A DNA stretch of 64,000 nucleotides from Streptomyces sp. MP131-18 (GTDB taxonomy: Bacteria > Actinomycetota > Actinomycetes > Streptomycetales > Streptomycetaceae). Location: the NCBI RefSeq assembly GCF_001984575.1, contig NZ_LZNS01000001.1:3024872-3088871 (forward strand), given 5' to 3'. The notes under the pieces are model-generated. The model ran no database searches, was not told the DNA's origin, and saw nothing but the letters and a program-made list of their open reading frames with translations. A program made the position numbers and the translations under genes. Each line of letters opens with the position of its first letter. The stretch's first letter is position 1. This document shows positions 16,282 through 24,787 of the stretch, one piece after another.

Positions 16282-19200
16282 AGCCACCGGACGGCAGGGC
16301 GCCAGGTGGGACGAGCCCGGCCGTATCGCCGAGGTGATCGTCAGCCGTTCGGCGGGCACGGGTTCCCGGGCCTCCGGCTACCTCGTGGCGGACGGCAGAG
16401 TGCTGACCGCGTGGCATCCGCTCATCGGAGCGTCCGGTGTCCTGGTGCGGTTCAACGCCGACCGGCAGGACGAGGCCGCGTACGAAGCGTCGGTGGAGTG
16501 GTGGGACGAGGACGGCGATATCGCCGTGCTCGTCTTCGACTCCCCGGCCGCCGCGCCCGCGCCGGCCCCGGCATCGTTCGGCTGTGTCGGCGAGCGGGCG
16601 GCCCGAGTCGAGTGCATAGCCTTCGGCTTTCCGCTCTTCAAGCTCCGCGAGGGGACCTATCGGGACCTGGAGGCCGCGGAGGCTACCTGTGTACCGTTCG
16701 CCAATCGACGGGAAGGCACGCTCGACCTGAAGGTCGTGGGGCCTCCCTCACCGGACGAAGACCCGCGCAAGGCAGCGAAACCAACGGACGCGGACGGCCC
16801 GGCCGGCTCCGCCGCCGACCCGTACTCGCCGTGGGCGGGCATGTCGGGGGCGGCGGTCTTCAGCCGCGGGCGGATCATCGGCGTCGTCACCAAGCACCAT
16901 GCCTCCGACGGTGGCGCGCTCACCGCGGCCAGGATCGACGGTCTCCAGGACCGCCTGCCCCCCGGCGAACTGGACCGGCTGGAGCGGCTGCTGGGCTGCG
17001 GCAACCTGCGCGCCGGTGACCTGGCCGATGTCGGCCTGCCGAAGCTCCCGGCGGGCATCCGCACCCACCGGCAGACGCTCAGCCGGGACTCGAACCGTGA
17101 CAAGTACCTGACGGGCGACCAGTTCTCCTTCGTCAGCCCCGGCGAAGGCCACGAGGCCGAGCCGGACGTTCTCCTGGAGCGGTTGACGGCAGCCGCCGCA
17201 CCGGGGTCGAGGTCACTGGGGGTGGTGCTCGTAGGCGCCGCGGGGACCGGCAAGACCCGTACGTGTTTCGAGGTGGCGGCCAGGGCGGAAAAGCAAGGCT
17301 GGACCGTACTGCATCTGGCGCCGAAGAACCCCATCACGGCGGAGTCCCTGGCCGAGGCCGTGGGCGAGCTGCACGCGCGGAACAGGGACGTCCTGCTCGT
17401 GCTCGACTACCTCGACAGTTACGAGCACCTCGACCTCTCCGGCTTCGCGGAACAAGTGAACGCGGAGCGCACCTCCCGGGCCGGACTGGCGTGTATCGCC
17501 GCACTGCGCCCCGGGGCGGTCCAGCGCGCCCAGGACATGAAACAGCTCTCGCTCCTCAAGGAGGTGCAGGTCTCCCAGGAGAGAGGGCACCAGGAAGCCG
17601 TCGCCACCCGGATCATCGAAAGCGTCGCCCCGAAGGCCGTGGACGCCTACGGCACCGCGCAGCTCGCCGCCGTCTGCGGGCACCGCCCGGCGCTCACCCT
17701 GCTGATCGCGCGGGCCATCGAGTCGCGCCTGCACGACGACGCCGAGGGCGCGCTCGTCCTCTCCGGGCTGCGCGACGAGCTCCAGGATCTGTCGTTCTGG
17801 CTACGGACGCGCACCAAAGAGGAGCTGAGTGACTCGCCGACCTCCCTCCTCGCCTCCGCGGTCGCTGCCGCCTCCTGTCAGCAGGAGCAGGAGTCGGTGG
17901 AGACGGCTGTCGAAGCCTTCCTCGACCTGCACCAGGACCACGGCTACCTGGACGGCGGAATCGGCACCGTGCAGCAGTTGCTCAGACTGGGCTGGCTCGT
18001 CAGCTCCGAGGGCGGTGTTCTCCACGTCATCCACGACTTCGTGGCCGACGAGCTTCTCCGGCAGGCATTGCAGCCGAGCACGGTGCGCCTGAAAGCCGAC
18101 GCCGCGAAGCGGATGTTCTCCGCGTTCCTCGTCAGCACCAGGACGTTCCGGCTCGCTTCCGCCACCGTGCGACGGTGGTCGGCCGACCTCGAACCGGGTG
18201 TGCGGGACAATGTGCGCCGAGTCTGCGAACAGTGGCTCGCGGACGACAACGGCCTCGCCGAACGGCTGGCGGGCGAGCCCGATCTGGAGGAGGTCAGGCG
18301 GACCCTGCTGACGCTGCTGTCGGGGCCGCCGTGGCAGTCGGCGGTCGTCGCGTCCTGGGACTCCCTGGTGCGGCCCTGGCTCCAGAAGGCCGAGGCCGAC
18401 GCGCCGCACCTGCCGAGCAGGCTTTTCGAGAACGCGATCCGCAACACCTCCGACGCCGTCCCCGCGCGTCTGGCCTCGGCGGCTCTGACGTGGCAAGCCG
18501 AGAACCGCGACCGGCCGGAGGACACCCATCCCGTCCTCGAAGCCCTGCTCCGGGCACCCGGAGTGCAGGCCGAGCACCTGGACAAGGCCGCCGAGGAAGC
18601 GATCGAGTGGTTGCGACACCCCTATATGAAGGGCGGCCTCCCCCTCGCCAACGCGCTGATGGCACGCAATGATCTGCGTGAGGACCGCATCGCGCAAGCA
18701 GTCGACCGGGCCCTCGGCGTGGTCAGCCGGCGCCTGCCGGCATCCGCCACCGCCCATGTGCTGCGCGCGCTCCTGCGCCGTGACAACTTCGGCGGCGACG
18801 GCCGGGCCGACAGAACGCTCGGGCTCGCGTTCGACTGGCTCAGACGCCATCCCGACGCCGATACGGCCTCCCTCGTTCTCGCCGAGCTGCTCAGGCGGGA
18901 CGGTCTGGACGAGAGCCGGACGAGGGAAATCATCGACCGCTCCCTCAACTGGCTGGCCGGCCGCAGCACCTCCCCGGTGTCATCGTTCGTCCTGAGAAAT
19001 CTGCTCGGACACCCAGCCCTGCGCGGAAAGCCCGCCGACACCGCCGTGGACCACGCCCGCGCCTGGCTTGAGGAGCACGGCACCGAGCACGACGCGACGT
19101 TCGTACTGGCCCCCCTGCTCGCGCTTGTCCCTGCGGCCCCGGACGGGCAGGACGACGTCGTCCGCCAGGCCCTCGCCTGGCTCGAGAAGCACGGCACCCG

Positions 19201-20539
19201 CGGGGACGCCTACTTCGTGCTGCGGAGGCTGCTGGAAAAGACGGACCTGCCCCGGGAGGCGGCCGAACGCACCGCGCAGCACGCCTTGCGGTGGCTGGCC
19301 ACGGGGCAGCACGGCACGCAGCCTGACGCCAAGTCGGTACTCGGGTCGCTGCTCCAGCGCCGTGGACTGCGCATCGCCGACAAGCCCTGTGCGGCCGGGG
19401 TCCGCTGGCTCACCGCCCCCGGCAATCTGAGCCGGGAGGACGCGAGTTTCGTCCTCCGGCCGCTGCTGGCGCATCCGAAACTCGGCCCCCACGGCGAGGC
19501 GGCTGCCCGGCTCGCCCTCGCCTGGCTCGGGGACCACGCCGAATCGCCGAACACCTCATACGTACTCCAGCATCTGCTCCGCCTCGACACTCACATCGGC
19601 CCCGCCGACGGCAGCGACACCCGTGTCCTCGACGCCGCGCTCGCCTGGCTCACCACGGGTTCGCGCGGCTCTTCCCCTGAGGCACGCTTCGTGCTGCAAC
19701 CCCTGCTCAAGCACCGGGCGGCCGAAGTGCGCGCGGTGCCGCTCGCCCTCGCATGGCTGGAAAAGCCCGGCAACCGCTCGAGCGACGCGGCGTCGTTCGT
19801 GCTCGGCCCGCTGCTGGAGTTCCCCGAGCTGACGGAGGTGGCCCGGGCCGACGCCCTCCGCCCCGCCCTCGACTGGCTGGACACCCACCACACGGCCGAG
19901 GCCGCACCGCGGATGCTGAAACTCCTGCTCAGCTGCCGCGTGTCCGACGAGGGGCTCCGACGGCGAACCGTGGAGCGGGTACTGGAGTGCGCGGACCACG
20001 GCCATGTGGTGCTGGCGAAGAAGACACTCCCGGCCCTGTGCCGACTGGGTCTTGTACCGCTCCCCGACCGGACGCGCGCCTTCCTCGTGCACCTCGCGCT
20101 CGAAGAGGCTTGCGGCGGGCAGCCGATCAGTTCGCACGGGCAGCGGGTGCTGCGTGCTCTGCTGGCTCGCACGGACCTCGACCCCGAGCAGGCCCGTGCC
20201 GTCACGGCGCGGGCCCGGGTGTGGCTCGGCGAGAGAGAATTCTCGTCGTTCAGCGGGGCCGTTCTTGGACCGCTCCTGGACCCGCGCCTGCCCGCTTCCG
20301 GGCAGATCGAGCGAACGGCCGTCGTGGCCATGGCGCTCGACTGGCTGAAGACGTACGCCGGGTCCTGGTACGCCGGGCACGTGCTTGCGGCACTGCTCGA
20401 AGGGCCAGGGCTGACGCGGCCGCAGACGGAAGACTGCCGCACGAAGGCAGCCGACTGGCTGAGCATGCCGGAGAACGCCGGCAGAGGCGAGGCCGACGAA
20501 GTCGCCGCCCGCCTGGCGGGACTTCTCGGGCGCGGATAG
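16268..20539 (+). CDS. Trypsin-like protease - STAND-like NTPase - helical repeat protein
   Basis: This 1423-residue cytoplasmic protein has no signal peptide or membrane segment. Residues ~18-210 are a trypsin-fold protease with a complete triad: His50 (VLTAWHPL), Asp84 (DGDIAVLVF), Ser193 (GMSGAAVF). Residues ~295-600 are a P-loop NTPase: Walker A GAAGTGKT (323-330), Walker B DVLLVLDYLD (374-383), a sensor-like strand ACIAALRPG (408-416), then the STAND-like GHRPALTLL and a winged-helix-like part. Residues ~735-1423 are ~17 degenerate repeats of ~38 residues with the pattern ALAWL...FVL..LL. By analogy with STAND sensors, the repeats would bind a trigger, nucleotide-driven assembly follows, and the protease is the effector. 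The trypco2 gene overlaps upstream. The architecture is clear; an anti-phage or suicide role is inferred. Confidence 0.85.
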   Translation: MANAEATGRQGARWDEPGRIAEVIVSRSAGTGSRASGYLVADGRVLTAWHPLIGASGVLVRFNADRQDEAAYEASVEWWDEDGDIAVLVFDSPAAAPAPAPASFGCVGERAARVECIAFGFPLFKLREGTYRDLEAAEATCVPFANRREGTLDLKVVGPPSPDEDPRKAAKPTDADGPAGSAADPYSPWAGMSGAAVFSRGRIIGVVTKHHASDGGALTAARIDGLQDRLPPGELDRLERLLGCGNLRAGDLADVGLPKLPAGIRTHRQTLSRDSNRDKYLTGDQFSFVSPGEGHEAEPDVLLERLTAAAAPGSRSLGVVLVGAAGTGKTRTCFEVAARAEKQGWTVLHLAPKNPITAESLAEAVGELHARNRDVLLVLDYLDSYEHLDLSGFAEQVNAERTSRAGLACIAALRPGAVQRAQDMKQLSLLKEVQVSQERGHQEAVATRIIESVAPKAVDAYGTAQLAAVCGHRPALTLLIARAIESRLHDDAEGALVLSGLRDELQDLSFWLRTRTKEELSDSPTSLLASAVAAASCQQEQESVETAVEAFLDLHQDHGYLDGGIGTVQQLLRLGWLVSSEGGVLHVIHDFVADELLRQALQPSTVRLKADAAKRMFSAFLVSTRTFRLASATVRRWSADLEPGVRDNVRRVCEQWLADDNGLAERLAGEPDLEEVRRTLLTLLSGPPWQSAVVASWDSLVRPWLQKAEADAPHLPSRLFENAIRNTSDAVPARLASAALTWQAENRDRPEDTHPVLEALLRAPGVQAEHLDKAAEEAIEWLRHPYMKGGLPLANALMARNDLREDRIAQAVDRALGVVSRRLPASATAHVLRALLRRDNFGGDGRADRTLGLAFDWLRRHPDADTASLVLAELLRRDGLDESRTREIIDRSLNWLAGRSTSPVSSFVLRNLLGHPALRGKPADTAVDHARAWLEEHGTEHDATFVLAPLLALVPAAPDGQDDVVRQALAWLEKHGTRGDAYFVLRRLLEKTDLPREAAERTAQHALRWLATGQHGTQPDAKSVLGSLLQRRGLRIADKPCAAGVRWLTAPGNLSREDASFVLRPLLAHPKLGPHGEAAARLALAWLGDHAESPNTSYVLQHLLRLDTHIGPADGSDTRVLDAALAWLTTGSRGSSPEARFVLQPLLKHRAAEVRAVPLALAWLEKPGNRSSDAASFVLGPLLEFPELTEVARADALRPALDWLDTHHTAEAAPRMLKLLLSCRVSDEGLRRRTVERVLECADHGHVVLAKKTLPALCRLGLVPLPDRTRAFLVHLALEEACGGQPISSHGQRVLRALLARTDLDPEQARAVTARARVWLGEREFSSFSGAVLGPLLDPRLPASGQIERTAVVAMALDWLKTYAGSWYAGHVLAALLEGPGLTRPQTEDCRTKAADWLSMPENAGRGEADEVAARLAGLLGRG
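18470..20536 (+). repeat. ~17 tandem ~114-bp units encoding helical repeats
   Basis: Protein-level tandem repeat forming the C-terminal half of the protease-NTPase gene. Units have the signature A-L-x-W-L near the start, F/S-V-L-x-x-L-L about 14-18 residues later, then a variable Leu/Pro/Asp-rich linker; examples are AWLEKHGTRGDAYFVLRRLL and AWLEEHGTEHDATFVLAPLL. One unit near 19980-20100 has lost the Trp. DNA identity between units is low, so the array is old, not a recent expansion. Confidence 0.75.
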
Positions 20540-20563
20540 CCGCCGGGGCAGCCGGAACGACCG

Positions 20564-20589
20564 GGTGAGCCCCGCCCAGCGGGCTCACC
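20564..20589. terminator. Bidirectional terminator between convergent genes
   Basis: GGTGAGCCC, 8-nt loop, GGGCTCACC: a perfect 9-bp stem in the 45-bp gap between the protease-NTPase gene and the convergent small membrane protein gene. The right arm overlaps the latter's stop codon. Confidence 0.6.
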
Positions 20590-20935
20590 AGAGGGTCGCG
20601 AGGAAGATGTTGACGACGGTGAGCGCGCCGACCGCTCCGAACACCGGGGTCTCCACGCGCTCGTCGTCCCGCTTGATGTAGACGAGCACGGTGATGACCA
20701 GGAGCACCACCAGCTTGACGGCGATCTTGGTGTTGTTGACCTCCTGGTCGTCCGCCTGGTTCAGGCCGACCAGCGCCAGGCCCGTCACCAGCATCGTCAG
20801 CGCACCGTGCAGCATGCCGGGCGTCATGCGCGCCCCGCCGCCCTTCATGGCCTTCACCTGCCCGAGGAAGCCCCCGAGCAATGCGGCGATCCCGATGATG
20901 TGGAGGGCGAGAAAGATGTTGATCAGCGGCTCCAT
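20585..20935 (-). CDS. Small four-helix membrane protein, function unknown
   Basis: This 116-residue protein is almost entirely hydrophobic, with about four membrane helices (INIFLALHIIGIAALLGGFLG, HGALTMLVTGLALVGL, IAVKLVVLLVITVLVYI, FGAVGALTVVNIFLATLW). The charged loop ADDQEVNNTKIAVK lies between helices 2 and 3. Conserved hypothetical proteins of this size are widespread in Streptomyces; no function is known to me. The ATG is the first in a frame that otherwise stays open far upstream as a shadow of the cellulase gene on the other strand. Confidence 0.8.
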   Translation of the reverse strand: MEPLINIFLALHIIGIAALLGGFLGQVKAMKGGGARMTPGMLHGALTMLVTGLALVGLNQADDQEVNNTKIAVKLVVLLVITVLVYIKRDDERVETPVFGAVGALTVVNIFLATLW

Positions 20936-20989
20936 GGGCCGGAGTTTAACTGCCGTACTCGCGCACGGATTTAGGGCCCTCCCAAGGTC

Positions 20990-21018
20990 TTGACGGGGTC
21001 CTGCCACGCACACACCAT
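20990..21018 (+). promoter_or_regulatory. Promoter of the GH9 cellulase gene
   Basis: TTGACG, 17 bp, CACCAT. The -35 is a near-consensus match and the -10 is moderate. The CebR operator begins 3 bp after the -10, covering the expected transcription start, an ideal place for repression. Confidence 0.6.
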
Positions 21019-21021
21019 GCT

Positions 21022-21035
21022 TGGGAGCGCTCCCA
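21022..21035. promoter_or_regulatory. CebR operator (cello-oligosaccharide control)
   Basis: TGGGAGCGCTCCCA is a perfect 14-bp palindrome identical to the established CebR-binding consensus of streptomycetes. CebR is a LacI-family repressor released by cellobiose. It sits just downstream of the promoter and 32 bp before the GTG start of the cellulase gene. Confidence 0.93.
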
Positions 21036-21067
21036 TGCCCATGTCCGCACGTACGAAGGATCGAGCC

Positions 21068-23722
21068 GTGACCCAACGTCCTTCCCACCCCCCACGCGCG
21101 TCGCGCCGTGCACCGCGCGGCAGACGCCTCATGGGCGCAGCCCTCGCCACCGGTCTTGCCACCGGTGTCCTCGGCATGACCAGCGCCTCCTCCTCGGCCG
21201 CCGAGGGCCCCGAGCTGATCGTGAACGGCGACTTCTCCTCGGGTGTCATCGACCCGTGGTGGTCGACGCCCAACGCCCCGGGCGCGGTCGTGGACGGCCA
21301 GTTGTGCGCCGAGGTCGAGGGCGGCACCGTCAACCCCTGGGATGCCATCGTCGGGCAGGACGGCCTCCCCCTCACCGCAGGAGAGTCCTACGAGCTGAGC
21401 TACACCGCCACCGCCACCGCGCCGGTCACCAGCCGCACCAACGTGCAGCTGGCCGAGGAGCCGTGGACGCAGGAACTTGCGGCGGCCGACCAGATCTCCG
21501 GGACCGCGGAGACGTTCACGCACGTCTTCACCGCGAGCGCCGACTACGAGGCCGCGCAGCTGGCGTTCCAGATCGGCGGGAGCGACGACCCGCTGACCTT
21601 CTGCCTGGACGACGTCTCGCTGACCGGCGGGGCGGAGCCGCCCGTGTACGAGCCGGACACCGGCTCCCCGGTGCGGGTCAACCAGGTCGGCTACCTCACC
21701 GAGGGCCCGAAGGCCGGCACCTACGTCACGGAAGCAACCGAGGCTCTGCCGTGGACGCTGAACGCGGCGGACGGCACCGAGGTCGCGACCGGCACCACCA
21801 CGCCGCAGGGCGTGGACCCGACGTCGGAAGAGAACGTCCACACCTTCGACTTCGGTGACGTCACCGAGGCGGGGGACGGCTACACCGTCACCGTCGGCGA
21901 GCACGTCAGCGAGCCGTTCGCGATCGGCGACGACCTGTACGCCGACCTGCGCACCGACGCGCTCGCGTACTTCTACCACAACCGCAGCGGCATCGAGATC
22001 GACGCCGAGCTGGTCGGTGAGGAGTACGCGCGGCCGGCCGGGCACGTGAACGTGGCGCCCAACCAGGGCGACGACGGCGTGACCTGCTGGGCGACGACCC
22101 CGTGCGACTACACCCTGGACGCGGCCGGCGGCTGGTACGACGCGGGCGACCACGGCAAGTACGTCGTCAACGGCGGCATAGCGACCGCGCAGGTGCTGTC
22201 CACGTGGGAACGCACCCTGACCGCGGAGGGCGCGGACGGCGAGGCGCTGGGCGACGGCGCGCTGGCCGTTCCCGAGCAGGGCAACGACGTTCCCGACATC
22301 CTCGACGAGGCGCGCTGGGAGCTGGACTTCCTCACCGCCATGCAGGTCCCGGCGGGCGAGGAGCTGGCCGGCATGGCGCACCACAAGCTGCACGACCGGG
22401 CGTGGACCGGCCTGCCGCTGCTGCCGCACGAGGACTCGCAGGCGCGCGAGCTGCACCCGCCGTCCACCGCGGCGACGCTCAACGTGGCGGCTGCGGCCGC
22501 GCAGGGTGCCCGGCTGTTCGAGCCGTACGACGCGGCATACGCGGCGGAGCTGCTGACCGCGGCGACCACGGCGTACGAGGCGGCCCTGGCCAACCCGGAC
22601 ATGCTGGCCGACCCGAACGACGGCGTGGGCGGCGGCGCGTACAGCGACAACAATGTGACCGACGAGTTCTACTGGGCCGCGGCCGAGCTGTTCATCACGA
22701 CCGGTGAGGACACCTACCGCCAGGACGTCCTGTCCTCCGAGCTGCACGGCGACGCCGAGGCGGTCTTCCCGCCCGGCGGCTTCAGCTGGGGCTCGACCGC
22801 GGCGCTCGGCGCGCTGAACCTGGCCACCACGGACAACGGCCTGACCGACGGCGAGCGCGACGGCGTCCTCGCCATGGTCACCGAGGCCGCCGACGGCCTG
22901 GCCGCCACCGCCCAGGACGCCCTGTACGGGGTGCCGCTGGCCGGCACGGAGAACTACGTGTGGGGTTCGAACAGCCAGGTCATGAACAACATGGTGGTCC
23001 TGGCGACCGCGCACGACCTGACGGGTGCGGCGGAGTACCGCGACGCGGTGCTCAGTGGCCTCGACTACCTGCTCGGCCGCAACCCGCTGAACCTGTCGTA
23101 CGTCACCGGCTACGGCGAGCGGGACGTGCACAACCAGCACCACAGGCACTGGGCCAACCAGCTCGACGCCACCCTGCCGAACCCGCCGGCCGGTTCGGTG
23201 GCGGGCGGCCCGAACAGCGCGCTCCAGGACCCGATCGCCGAGGACCTGCTCCAGGGCTGCGCCCCGGCGATGTGCTACGTCGACCACATCGAGTCGTTCG
23301 CGACCAACGAGGTCACGATCAACTGGAACGCGCCGCTGGCCTGGCTCGCCTCCTACGCCGACGACCTCGGCGCGGGCGCGGGCGGGGACCCGGGCGAGGA
23401 GCCCGCGACGTGTGAGGTGACCTACACCTCGCACCGCTGGTCCGCCGGCTTCACCTCGTCCGTGACGGTGGAGAACACCGGTGGGACGCCGATCAGCCCC
23501 TGGGAGCTGACCTGGACGTTCGCCGACGACCAGCGGATCACGAACGCGTGGAACGCCGTCGTCACCCAGTCCGGCCAGGACGTGCTCGCCCGCCCGGTCA
23601 ACTGGAACGGCACGGTGCCGCCCGGGGGTTCGGTGAGCTTCGGGTTCCAGGGCACCGCGTCGGGCCAGGCGGCCGACCCGCAGGCGTTCACGCTGAACGG
23701 CGGCGGCTGCACCACCGGCTGA
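21068..23722 (+). CDS. Secreted endoglucanase, GH9 with N-terminal CBM4/9-like and C-terminal CBM2
   Basis: This 884-residue secreted cellulase begins at GTG 21068, with AAGGA 9 nt upstream, and has an Arg-rich signal peptide (RRLMGAALATGLATGVLG...). Domain order: a CBM4/9-like module (ELIVNGDFSSG to DDVSLTGG), an Ig-like CelD-N module (VRVNQVGY onward), the GH9 catalytic domain, a short linker and a family-2 cellulose-binding module (CEVTYTSHRWSAGFTSSVTVEN). GH9 active-site sequences are intact: the Asp pair in GGWYDAGDHGKY, His in DVHNQHHRHW, and the acid Glu in SFATNEVTINWNAP. The palindrome upstream places it in the CebR regulon, and a 15-bp terminator follows. It should degrade cellulose outside the cell. 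Confidence 0.96.
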   Translation: MTQRPSHPPRASRRAPRGRRLMGAALATGLATGVLGMTSASSSAAEGPELIVNGDFSSGVIDPWWSTPNAPGAVVDGQLCAEVEGGTVNPWDAIVGQDGLPLTAGESYELSYTATATAPVTSRTNVQLAEEPWTQELAAADQISGTAETFTHVFTASADYEAAQLAFQIGGSDDPLTFCLDDVSLTGGAEPPVYEPDTGSPVRVNQVGYLTEGPKAGTYVTEATEALPWTLNAADGTEVATGTTTPQGVDPTSEENVHTFDFGDVTEAGDGYTVTVGEHVSEPFAIGDDLYADLRTDALAYFYHNRSGIEIDAELVGEEYARPAGHVNVAPNQGDDGVTCWATTPCDYTLDAAGGWYDAGDHGKYVVNGGIATAQVLSTWERTLTAEGADGEALGDGALAVPEQGNDVPDILDEARWELDFLTAMQVPAGEELAGMAHHKLHDRAWTGLPLLPHEDSQARELHPPSTAATLNVAAAAAQGARLFEPYDAAYAAELLTAATTAYEAALANPDMLADPNDGVGGGAYSDNNVTDEFYWAAAELFITTGEDTYRQDVLSSELHGDAEAVFPPGGFSWGSTAALGALNLATTDNGLTDGERDGVLAMVTEAADGLAATAQDALYGVPLAGTENYVWGSNSQVMNNMVVLATAHDLTGAAEYRDAVLSGLDYLLGRNPLNLSYVTGYGERDVHNQHHRHWANQLDATLPNPPAGSVAGGPNSALQDPIAEDLLQGCAPAMCYVDHIESFATNEVTINWNAPLAWLASYADDLGAGAGGDPGEEPATCEVTYTSHRWSAGFTSSVTVENTGGTPISPWELTWTFADDQRITNAWNAVVTQSGQDVLARPVNWNGTVPPGGSVSFGFQGTASGQAADPQAFTLNGGGCTTG

Positions 23723-23773
23723 CCACCCCCCACACGGCCGTCCCGCCGCCCGCCCTTCAGGCGGGGCGGCCCC

Positions 23774-23806
23774 CGGGCCCGTCGGCCGCACCGGCCGACG
23801 GGCCCG
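23774..23806 (+). terminator. Terminator of the GH9 cellulase gene
   Basis: Perfect 15-bp stem (CGGGCCCGTCGGCCG and its complement) with a CAC loop, 51 bp after the cellulase stop. No T-tract follows, as is common for Streptomyces hairpin terminators. Confidence 0.8.
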
Positions 23807-23830
23807 TTCCCGCGGGCCTACGCTTGCCTC

Positions 23831-24646
23831 ATGCCCGTGGCACGGACGAGAAAGACCAAAAACAATAAAAAAAGCAATAAAAGGCGCACTTCGGGTGCCC
23901 CCGGCGCCTCGGGGCCGCAGGCCGCCCGGCCGGTCACGAAGCGCCGCAAGCTCGCCGCCGCCCTGCTGGCCGCGGTCCTCGTGGGCGTGCTGATGATCGG
24001 CGTGCTCTCGGCGATCGGCCCGCCGGGCGGGGACGAGGAGGGCGACGCGCAGGAGCAGGGGGAGGTCCAGCCGCTGCCCGAGGGGCATCCCGCGCTCGAC
24101 CTGGCCCGCCGCGACGCGGACGACCCGCTGGCCGTGGGCCCGGCCGACGCCCCGGTCGTCATGATCGAGTACGTGGACTTCCAGGACGCGTTCGCGGGCA
24201 TCCACGCCCGCGGGACGCACGGCGAGCTGGTCGAGGAGTACGTCGGGACGGGCGCGCTGCGCATCGAGGTCCGCAACTTCCCGATCAACGGCCCCGAGTC
24301 CGACGCCGCGGCGCGCGCCGCCTGGGCCGCGGGGCAGCAGGACCGGTTCTGGGAGTTCCACGACGCGGCGTTCGCGGAGGAGTTCCACCGGGACAGCGGG
24401 CGGTTCGACGAGGACGGCGTCCTCGCCCTCGCCGAGGCGGCGGACGTGCCGGACCTGGCGCGGTTCGAGGCCGACATGGCATCCGATGAGGCGGGGGAGG
24501 CCGTGGGCCGCGACGCGCAGGAGGCGTACGACCTGGGCGTCACCTCGACGCCCTCGTTCCTCCTCAACGGTCAGGCGCTGCACGGCGCGCGGTCGGCCGA
24601 CGAGTTCCGCGATGTGATCGACCAGCTGTACGAGGCTGCGGAATAG
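23831..24646 (+). CDS. DsbA/thioredoxin-like membrane-anchored protein lacking the CxxC motif
   Basis: This 271-residue protein has a Lys/Arg-rich cytoplasmic head, one membrane anchor (AAALLAAVLVGVLMIGVLSAIG, residues ~42-63) and an extracellular DsbA-like domain. The fold markers are present: VVMIEYVDFQ, LRIEVRNFPINGPES, AWAAGQQDRFWEFHDAAFAE and the cis-Pro loop VTSTPSFLLNGQ. At the place where family members carry CPxC right after DFQ, this protein reads DAFA, so both redox cysteines are missing. It cannot be a thiol oxidoreductase of the usual kind and may act as a binding or scaffold protein. The start codon region is unusually AT-rich (AAAAACAATAAAAAAAGCAA around 23858-23880). Confidence 0.85.
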   Translation: MPVARTRKTKNNKKSNKRRTSGAPGASGPQAARPVTKRRKLAAALLAAVLVGVLMIGVLSAIGPPGGDEEGDAQEQGEVQPLPEGHPALDLARRDADDPLAVGPADAPVVMIEYVDFQDAFAGIHARGTHGELVEEYVGTGALRIEVRNFPINGPESDAAARAAWAAGQQDRFWEFHDAAFAEEFHRDSGRFDEDGVLALAEAADVPDLARFEADMASDEAGEAVGRDAQEAYDLGVTSTPSFLLNGQALHGARSADEFRDVIDQLYEAAE

Positions 24647-24751
24647 TCACAGATCACACAGGAGCGATCACCTAACGCCAGCCCATGGCGGGTGACATGG
24701 TCAGCATCCACCAGTTTCCACGGGATTGGCACCAATCCCGGTCGGACGGCC

Positions 24752-24779
24752 ATGACCACGGGCGCGCCCGGTTTAGCGT
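24752..24779 (+). promoter_or_regulatory. Candidate leaderless promoter of the second NlpC/P60 gene
   Basis: ATGACC, 16 bp, TAGCGT, then 8 nt to the ATG at 24788, with no ribosome binding site. A GGGATTGG/CCAATCCC hairpin lies upstream at 24722-24739. Moderate hexamer quality. Confidence 0.4.
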
Positions 24780-24787
24780 CCTGCTCC

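Noticed and set aside
20585..24583. A ~4-kb minus-strand open frame opposite the cellulase gene
   Set aside because: It mirrors the plus-strand cellulase and DsbA-like genes, is Arg/Val/Gly-rich without any domain, and exists because GC-rich codons leave few stops. Only its last 351 nt are a real gene.
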